The position numbers and the translations under genes are program-made. Shown here piece by piece: positions 57,301-64,000 of a DNA stretch of 64,000 bases. Source of the stretch: Azolla caroliniana (lineage: Eukaryota > Polypodiophyta). The stretch covers positions 9,672,001-9,736,000 of the forward strand of contig JBHGNT010000017.1 in assembly GCA_043228905.1 (NCBI GenBank). Direction: 5' to 3'. The notes beneath the pieces were generated by a model. That model was given only the letters and a program-made list of their open reading frames with translations. It ran no database searches and was not told the DNA's origin. The first letter of the stretch is position 1; each line of letters starts with the position of its first letter.

Positions 57301-60300
57301 AGTTAAATTTGCATAGAAAAGCAATGAACTGGACAATTCTATTAATCAGTGTCCTGCTATGGTTAATACGACATTAATAGAAAATTCACTGCCACCTCCA
57401 TCTGATAAAACAAATTGCAGTCTAATCCTCCAAAAAATTAAAAGAACACACCATTAATAATTTTGGGACTTTTGGTACTATATTATTCCTAGTAACCCGT
57501 TGGTCATAACTATGCAGGAGGACCAGGCTCTAGCTTCTCACCTTGCAACACAAATGGCCGTTAGTAATAAAGGACGGCCTGTGCAGGTGAGTTTTTATAG
57601 CTATATAGGTACTTCTCTATAAGTCTTCATGGCTGGCTAAATATTATTGATTCCCTTTTGTTTTAGGTACGTATTTTTGAAGGAAAAGAACCTGCTGAGT
57701 TTCTGGGATTATTCGAGAACTTCTTCCTTTTGAAGGTTAAGTATAATCTAGATATCGCTTGTGATTTTCTTATTCCGTGATAGTAGCTAAATCAGATGGT
57801 TTTTGCAGGGGGGCTTGAGTTCAGGATACCAAGGAAAGGTGACTGATCAGGGTTTAGTATACGATACTTATAAAGATGATGGGGTGGCATTATTTCGAGT
57901 TGAAGGAACAGATCGTCATAATAGGAAAGCAATTCAAGTTGATCTGGTCAGTATTTCTGTTTCATACAGAACATCTCTAAAATTTGATGAGCATGTTGTT
58001 TGGAGAGAATAATGCTTTTTTGTATGGCTACATAAAAAATTGTTAAAAGACAAATGTGCTGTTTTTAATACGTCGATTAGTTTGACATTGAATGAAATTA
58101 CAAGCACGTAAAGAAGGATGAAAATTCAGAATTTAAGCTGATAAATTTTAAGCCTCTCCATCAGCCAGCCACTCCGCAATTCTATAGCCAGGCATAGTGT
58201 TAAGAATTAGGTAATTAACTAGGGTTAATTAGTGACTAATTATGTGAGTAGTTGATAAACGGAAGATTAGGTGATATGTGTGTGAGAGGAAGAGAGAGAG
58301 GAAGTTACACTTATGAACAATAACATAAATGGGGGATGATTAACAAGAGTGTATATTAAAAAGCATCATCAAATACAAAAATACTCACAATGAGGTAAAT
58401 ATACATCTCATGTGCAAAGGTGCACATGTGTGAGTAGAATATAGTTACAAAGGTGTAACTCCTATATTAAATGATCATGGGAGTGGAGGATCTACAATGT
58501 ATCCACTCAAGTACAAAATCCTATTTAAGGCTTTAAGGTCAACACACTAACTAGATTCTATCTAGGTAACTACTAAGTTACGTGTGTTGACTAACTAACT
58601 AAATCTAGTTGAGCTTGATATCTCAACACAGTCTATAAATGTTGTGTGGCTCTTCTTTTATTTTAAATGTATGTGAAACTCCTTTTTAAATGTATGTGAA
58701 GGTTCAAAATACTTAGATAAATTTCAAGCCTCTCCATCAGCCAGCCACTCTGGAACCCAATTCTATAGCCAGGCATAGTCTTTAAATGTTGTGTGGCTCT
58801 TCTTTTATTTCTAAATGCATGTGAAACTCCTTTTTAAATGTACAAAATTTCAGTTCTCTTGTGTTTATGATGCCATTAAGGCGTCTGTAGTTTTTTATGG
58901 GTAAAGGAGTCCTTATCCATTGGAAATTTACTGAGCTCTGTAAATTAGAGATACCATACAGGTAGTTACTTAAGGTGAAGATGCATCACATATATGCTCA
59001 ATCTCTAAATAAGGACAGTATTGCTAGTTTGAGAAAATCAACAAATACTTCTAGTTTTCGTTTAATTATTCTATACCATATTCTCAAACACAACTGTGTC
59101 GTAGAATTCATTGTTTATTTAATTTATATATTGGGCACCTTTGTCTTCCTCATACAAATTCATACACAATAATGCCCAAGTCCAGAATCAATGAGTTTAT
59201 AATATTTCATTTAATATAAAAAATTTAGGACCTTGTATTTGGGTCTACCATAACTTTTTTATTCATAAATTCAAACTCTTAATTTCTTCTGTGAGAATTG
59301 AAATGACAGTGGTGCTGTACTGCTCTCCATTCTGGATCGACCTATGCTAGAGATCTTTTGAAGACAAAAGCCACAATATATCTGACTTGAGTCTCTTTTG
59401 GCTTATTTGCTTTTATGTTTACTTAGTAACATTTATTTTATTTTGATTTGTTGTTCTCAAAGATGAGACAACACTTAAAAGGTATAATCTCTTGTTTGGT
59501 CTTATAGGCCATTTTGGCCTCTTAAAAGACGTTAATGCATCTTTCTTTCTTTCTACAACTAACCTAGCAGAATATGGTTCTCTGTATTTATCCTGATACT
59601 AGCTACTAAAGTTGTTTCATCTTTTGATGTCCTGGAAGCATGGAAAGATCTTGATGCTTCTTTAAGGCCATCACAATAGAATATTTTTCCTTCTGATCAC
59701 ATTATTAGCCATTAAAAGTTACAACCATCACCTAATGTCTTTCTGGAATTATATAACATTTATAAGATATTGTTGCAACGGTAGGATTGAATGATGGTTT
59801 TGGTTTGTGCTCAATATTTCCCCACAGTATGGGTGTAGGCAGAGCACTTTACCTCTGTTACTTACATCTGAATTGGCCTATGCCAGGATGCGGAAAACTT
59901 GAACTCATCTTACTGCTACATCTTGCAAAATAATGCTGCAATTTTCATATGGAATGGGAATTCGAGTATTTCTGAAGAGCAACAAGTAGCAGTGAAAATG
60001 GCCGAGTTTCTGAAGGTATACCACATAATGGCCGTTTTTATCAAGATTAGTGAAGCTGAATGAGAGCAAAATGTATGCTTACTGTCTGCTGTTTTCTTTT
60101 TCCCATATAATGCAGCCCGGTACTACAGCTAAGATACTGAAGGAGGATTCTGAACCAGCCACATTCTGGAACCTGCTTGGTGGAAAAAAGACACATCCAA
60201 ACTATAGGGAACCCAAGGAAGCTGGCAAAGATCCTCATTTGTTTACTTGCTCCCTACTTAAGGGTATGTTTGTGATTAATATGAGCAACATGAGTCATTT

Positions 60301-61855
60301 TCCTTCATACCAAAATTTAAGTGATTTGCTAAATTCCTGTGTCTTGCACCATGGTCAAATTTACAACATACTGGAGTACAGGGAAACTGGAGGTTAGTGC
60401 ACGGCAGCTGTGATAATATTATTTGTTAATTATTGATCAATAAAATGAGATATAACGTCATACAATGAAATGTTCTAGGTTGTGGAAGTATACACTTTTG
60501 ATCAAGACGATCTATTAAGTGAGGATGTGATGATCCTTGATACATATACAGAAATTTTTGTATGGGTTGGTCAAAATGCAGATGTTGAAGAGAAGAAACA
60601 GACATTCGACATTGCTCAGGTGAGTGCATCTCTTGATTTGATGATCTACAGATTTAGTGAAAGGATGTGTATTTTTCTATTTTTCTTACTGCAAAAGCTT
60701 ATTGCAGAAATATTTGGATCGAGCTGCAAAACTTGATGGTAATCCTGCAGATGTGCCAGTGTATAAAGTCCCGGAGGGAAGTGAGTCCTTCTTTTTCACA
60801 AAGCATTTTAATACTTGGGACCCAACCAAAGCAGCAGTAAGTACCGTTACAGTCGGTTATTTTCAAATTCCTTTTACCAGAACATTATCAGATTAAAGGT
60901 TTAAAGGTTGATGAGAAATGAGGTCAAATTGTGTTGGTGTGGTTTAATATTTCAGTGCTCTTTTTAGTATAGCTTTCTTTATTTGTCATGGTGGTTTTCA
61001 CATCCACAGGTACAAGGAGGTTCTTTCCAGAAAAGGATTTCCATTCTGTTGGGGCTACATTCACCAACGGCAGAGGTGAGGCATGGATGTAGATAGTAAA
61101 GATGATTAATATGATAATTTTTTCATATATGTGATGTAAACAACAAACGCAGTCTCCTATGAGAAATACAACCATCGAAGGTGTGGAGACTGGATCCCTT
61201 GCAAAGTTAACTCCAACACCGAAGAGGCGAAGTGGATCCACACAATGGGCTGCAGCAGTTGCAGCTTTATCATCTTCTATAAACATTTCTGGCATCACAG
61301 ATGGCCCAAAACCTGTTGTAAAACCCATCAGAGTAAGACTCTCATCCACTGAAAGTCCTGAGAGTTCTTTGAAGAGCGAAGAAGAGAAGCCCAAAGGTAA
61401 TAAATCCTAGTTTTGTTATATGGTTGAACAGAGCAAAAGAAGATGTCCCAAGTTTCTAGTCGGGTTAATGATCATTTTGGAATGCAGATGCTTTACCGTC
61501 CGAAGCTGAAGCTAGCTCTATTGTGGAAAATGATGTTGGAACTGTTGAAGAGAAGCCAAGTGAAGACAAGACATCAGAATTCTTTAGCTATGAAAGACTA
61601 AAATGCAGATCTGAGGATCCAGCTCCTGGAGTTGATCCAAGGAAGAGAGAGGTAAAGATACGTTTTAATTACAGCTGGATTATGTATAACTTGTTGAAGT
61701 CAGTCTAGAGTCTTAGAGATTTTTGGTTATTTCTTGTTCAGTCCTACCTTTCACCAGATGATTTCAAGAAGGTATTTGGAATGGAATCTGAAAAGTTTTA
61801 TGAACTGCCAAAGTGGAAACAAGAAATTCAGAAGAGGGCGCTTGATCTATTTTGA
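45386..61855 (+). CDS. VLN: Villin, actin-filament binding protein (921 aa)
   Basis: Binds, bundles and in the family severs/caps actin filaments under Ca2+ in the cytoplasm. Coding exons: 45386-45441, 45560-45659, 46687-46755, 46892-47128, 47218-47395, 47493-47625, 55819-55981, 56102-56252, 56700-56800, 56884-57039, 57518-57586, 57667-57735, 57809-57946, 59887-60015, 60116-60263, 60382-60392, 60479-60619, 60708-60836, 61010-61075, 61153-61396, 61488-61651, 61742-61855. They total 2766 nt with consistent phases. Six gelsolin repeats span about residues 20-735 ([90 protein letters not shown]). A linker follows, then the headpiece at about 861-921 ([37 protein letters not shown]). Intron 4 has a GC donor, exon 16 is 11 nt, and intron 6 is 8.2 kb. 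Closest paralogue class was not settled. Confidence 0.95.
47626..49089 (+). other. Villin intron 6, proximal part
   Basis: Intronic AT-rich sequence with no coding support. It includes one copy (about 48740-48830) of a diverged repeat also seen near 55610-55740 and 59440-59560. Confidence 0.45.
49090..49340 (+). pseudogene. LINE fragment, reverse transcriptase N-terminus
   Basis: Reads [39 protein letters not shown] and, after a frameshift, [10 protein letters not shown]. It matches the - strand LINE at 51340-51170 ([31 protein letters not shown]). It lies in sense orientation in villin intron 6. Confidence 0.65.
49560..52760 (-). pseudogene. LINE ORF2 (endonuclease-reverse transcriptase) in villin intron 6
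   Basis: Antisense to villin. Order on the - strand: apurinic-type endonuclease with [13 protein letters not shown] (about 52735) and [15 protein letters not shown] (52300-52255); a region ending in [12 protein letters not shown] fingers [56 protein letters not shown]; active site [10 protein letters not shown] where YADD is expected; DKTKVMVFN (near 50520); tail with [17 protein letters not shown]. Many stops and frameshifts. It is not like typical plant L1; the clade is unassigned. Confidence 0.85.
52997..53121. repeat. 26-bp minisatellite
   Basis: About 4.5 imperfect copies of CAGAAAACGCAGAGGATCAG-type units, located between the LINE ORF2 and a possible ORF1. Confidence 0.75.
53122..54130 (-). 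pseudogene. Possible LINE ORF1 (coiled-coil protein), decayed
   Basis: Minus-strand frames carry a lysine/glutamate-rich coiled coil ([20 protein letters not shown], then [12 protein letters not shown]) near 53890-53770, followed by [20 protein letters not shown] and [16 protein letters not shown] near 53440-53270. Position upstream of ORF2 on the same strand and composition fit a LINE ORF1 nucleic-acid-binding protein. No domain is certain. Confidence 0.4.
54131..54833. other. Villin intron 6, no gene seen
   Basis: AT-rich intronic DNA. A near-identical ATGTCATCATAGC string occurs at 54115 and 54161. Confidence 0.35.
54834..55214 (-). repeat. Probable solo LTR in villin intron 6
   Basis: About 381 bp. 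On the - strand it starts TGTGAGGGTTAAACG, has a TATA box (CTATAAATATGAGG near 55095-55108), and ends AGCTCTAACA. Composition differs sharply from the intron. Flanking five-mers AGCAC and CTTTA do not match, so the boundary is uncertain. Confidence 0.5.
55215..55818 (+). other. Villin intron 6, distal part
   Basis: AT-rich, with one copy (about 55610-55740) of a repeat related to 59440-59560. Ends at the acceptor GAAATAG before exon 7. Confidence 0.4.
58138..58850. repeat. Tandem duplication of about 150 bp in villin intron 13, first copy split by a solo LTR
   Basis: CCTCTCCATCAGCCAGCCACTC...GCCAGGCATAG occurs at 58153-58197 and 58733-58778. The continuation AAATGTTGTGTGGCTC follows at 58636 and 58782. 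The LTR 58198-58628 interrupts only the first copy. Confidence 0.8.
58198..58628 (-). repeat. Copia-type solo LTR in villin intron 13
   Basis: 431 bp, on the - strand TGTTGAGATATCAAGCTC to TTCTTAACA, with TG...CA ends and the start style of the copia LTRs in this window. The uninterrupted second repeat copy gives the pre-insertion sequence GCATAGTCT. The right side now reads CAGTCT, so the target duplication was probably CATAG with a two-base loss. Confidence 0.75.
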
Positions 61856-62095
61856 GATTCTCTCGTTTTTTCGCGGAATTCGAGACTTTGTATTTATTTG
61901 TTCTTGCTATCATTGGCTGAGTATTAGCATCATCTTTTCGAAGTGATATTATTTTGGTGGTTCCCTGTTGGTCATTCATTTAAGTCAATAATGTTTGGCA
62001 TAGCCATTTACATCCAAGTTTGTGAAATGATATATAAATATTTATTATGACATTGAAGGTTCTATTTGAACATTGTAAATGTAGATCCCTCGGGC
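61856..62095 (+). other. Villin 3' flank
   Basis: AT-rich sequence following the stop codon, probable 3' UTR. The polyadenylation site is not determinable. Confidence 0.4.
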
Positions 62096-62301
62096 ATTTT
62101 CATCCCCCTCCTTTGTATCAGATGGTATTCTTTGATATCATGTTGTAATTCACCATGTTGCTAAAAATGTGAGTGTATTGTGATGAAACGACGGTCTATT
62201 TTCATCCCCCTCTGTATCAGATGGTATTCTTTGATATCATGTTGTAATTCACCATGTTGCTAAAAATGTGAGTGTATTATGATGAAACGACGATCTATTG
62301 T
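62096..62301. repeat. 102-bp tandem duplication downstream of villin
   Basis: ATTTTCATCCCCCTC...GATGAAACGACG occurs at 62096 and 62198, near-identical, possibly inside the villin 3' UTR. Confidence 0.88.
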
Positions 62302-63356
62302 CGAATATAAAATGCTAAGGAGAAGGAATTTGTCACCCATAATTGTTGTAGAGAGAAAAGGACAGATCTACTCATTGTTTTAGGTCAAATTGTAAACTTG
62401 TAGGGTGGAGTAACTTGGTTTGCCTAAATTGTGTAGACCCCTCGCCGTGCAGTGTTGCATTGCAACAGAATTGAGAAAATGGCGGTGGTTGAAATGATTG
62501 TAAATAGAAACAGATAAGCTCAGCCATCCCCTTAACCCTGGTATCATCCTTGTATGTTGCTAAACTGGGGTGATTAGCACATTGCTATATGTTGACCCTT
62601 AAGTCTGGTAATGTCCTTGTACTGATGCCATATGGTTGTGCACCATCTCATTCTCCTCGAATTCCCTTTTTGAAGAATGGAATCTCCTTCTCTTCCTTAT
62701 AAAAAGATCTTCTCTCAAGGATTTGCTTGCATTGGGAGAACGTTTATTCTGAGAATTCTCCTAGGAATCTCAAGAATTGGCTCCTCTGAGAAATGTCGGC
62801 TGAGAGCCAGGAAGCGTTATCATGAATGAAGAACGATTGGAATAAACAAAACATTTGTTGGAGAGAAGCACAGCTTACGCTCTCTGTCTCTCTCTTCCTT
62901 TCTAAATGATGATGATCCCTAGTTTTGAGTTGTTTCCATTTCGACAGATAATCAGGGTTTCCTCTCTCTCAAAGAAATGGTTCTTTTGGTTTGGGTGTTT
63001 GTTTATGGTCTACTGAGTATTTTGATGGAGTGAGTGACATTTAGGAGAGGATGCTGGCGGTGGCTGCCTTGGCCACGGTGGCCCATTGGGAGGTGCCATC
63101 CTCTCTACCTCTGTCTCTGCGACCGCTCACCCTGTCTCCCTCGTCTACCCCTCCCTCCCTCCCTCCCTCCCTTAATCATCTCATCCCTTTCTGACTCACT
63201 CACACATCCATCCATCCATCCATCTCTGTCCAGCCAATCTCTCTCTCTCTGGACTTGCCATTGCTGCTGCTGCTGCACCCTACCCTACCTGTCTGTCCCT
63301 CTGTCCCTCTGTTTCATCTCTTCTTTCCTTTTGTCTTGTTTGTTTTGTTTTCTTTC

Positions 63357-63396
<40 letters not shown>

Positions 63397-63640
63397 ATGA
63401 TCCTGTGCGGTTTTGTTTCCTCCTAGTGGCCGCTTCGTTTACTATGGCCCATTTCTCGTCCCATGGCATTGCATTGCATTGTGTGGGGACTTTTGTCTTG
63501 CTTAATGGGAGGCTCTTCTAGTTAAGAATATCATACTCATAATTTGGCCTTCTATTTTCTTCTCCAAGATCTTCTCCTCCTCTGTTGCTGTTGTTGGCTT
63601 GCAATTATTGGTTCACACCCATAGATGATAGCATCAGGAA
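62302..63640. other. No gene seen; CT-rich leader-like sequence and microsatellites
   Basis: Contains (CCCT)n near 63150-63170, (CCAT)n near 63205-63222, short (CT)n and (CTG)n tracts, and (CTA)n at about 63357-63396. The pattern resembles the 5' leaders of the two genes upstream, so a third gene may start beyond the window. No coding exon can be supported. Confidence 0.4.
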
Positions 63641-63828
63641 ATCACAAGATGGAGCGAAAAGCCAAGTTTGATCCTTGGGGATCAGGAGCCCATAAAATTG
63701 AGAAATTGAGGGAATCTAAGTTGTATCCTGGCCATGGGCTAGGTAGGACTAGGAGGCCCTGACCCATAGATTGTGATAACAATCTTTTGTAAATTCTGGC
63801 TCCTTCTACAAGCTCTTTCAAATAGGGG

Positions 63829-64000
63829 ATGGATGCAACTTCAACTTTGCCGTGCGAAACTCAAAGTCGCACAATTAAAAATCATGAAGTCTTGGCACAC
63901 CCCATTTCAATAAATCGCACTTGGAAGAACAATACACCCAAAGTCAAGTGGGATATATGGAAAGAATTATACGAATTAGCTATTGATCCCAATGTGGTCG
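63829..64000 (+). CDS. Open frame running off the window end, unknown
   Basis: An ATG at 63829 opens at least 57 codons reaching the window edge (MDATSTLPCETQ, then TWKNNTPKVKWDIWKELYEL). No family is recognised. It could be an exon of the next gene or a transposon remnant. Evidence is only the open frame. Confidence 0.2.
   Translation, partial: MDATSTLPCETQSRTIKNHEVLAHPISINRTWKNNTPKVKWDIWKELYELAIDPNVV

Noticed and set aside
60264-60397. Reading exon 15 through into the following sequence ([13 protein letters not shown])
   Set aside because: It lacks villin similarity; splicing at 60263 with the 11-nt exon restores the family sequence and the phase.
1-64000. CRISPR arrays, bacterial operons, rRNA or tRNA genes
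   Set aside because: No regularly spaced direct repeats with unique spacers, no cloverleaf or rRNA sequence noticed; the window is plant nuclear DNA.

Overview
The window is nuclear DNA from a seed plant, most likely a flowering plant. Two intact, intron-rich genes on the + strand have plant-type splice sites: a DCD-domain protein (the DCD domain is plant-specific) and a plant villin. Nested LTR retrotransposons, LINE remnants, a MITE and CT/GA-rich leader microsatellites surround them. Nothing bacterial, plasmid or viral is seen. I do not name a species. Exon calls come from reading frames, splice sites and recalled family motifs; nothing was aligned by machine.

Layout. 1-1.2 kb: decayed LINE 3' end. 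1.3-11.9 kb: a Ty3/gypsy element (called G1) on the - strand, with LTRs at 1300-1970 and 11271-11945. Between its protease and reverse transcriptase sits a complete non-autonomous LTR element (N, 5052-8714, two 387-bp LTRs, perfect CTTTG target duplication) that carries one 956-codon coiled-coil frame with two stops. 11.9-13.8 kb: an older + strand relative of G1. 14.3-19.3 kb: gene 1, ten coding exons, 851 aa, joining an N-terminal DCD domain to a TRF4/PAPD5-type nucleotidyltransferase. 19.3-24.7 kb: intergenic DNA with tandem repeats.

24.7-41.1 kb: a nest of Ty1/copia elements. Copia A appears in two opposite-facing halves (25123-29580 on -, 30381-30463 plus 40390-41143 on +), best explained by an inversion inside one element. 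Copia B (30464-40389, -) sits inside A's RNase H. Copia C (32591-37022, +), of the same family as B, sits inside B's reverse transcriptase. B and C share a charged extension of about 147 codons after RNase H, bracketed by two copies of the polypurine tract. A solo LTR related to element N lies in A's integrase.

41.1-43.2 kb: a 317-bp MITE and unremarkable DNA. 43.2-61.9 kb: gene 2, villin, 22 coding exons and 921 aa, with an 8.2-kb intron holding LINE copies, an 11-nt micro-exon and a GC-AG intron. 61.9-64 kb: tandem duplication, microsatellites and unresolved short frames.

Function. The two genes are unrelated neighbours: one probably tails or tags RNAs, the other bundles or severs actin filaments. 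Most remaining sequence is retrotransposon whose insertion order can be read from the nesting. The observations most worth following are the DCD-TRF4 fusion, the copia post-RNase H extension, and the inverted split element.
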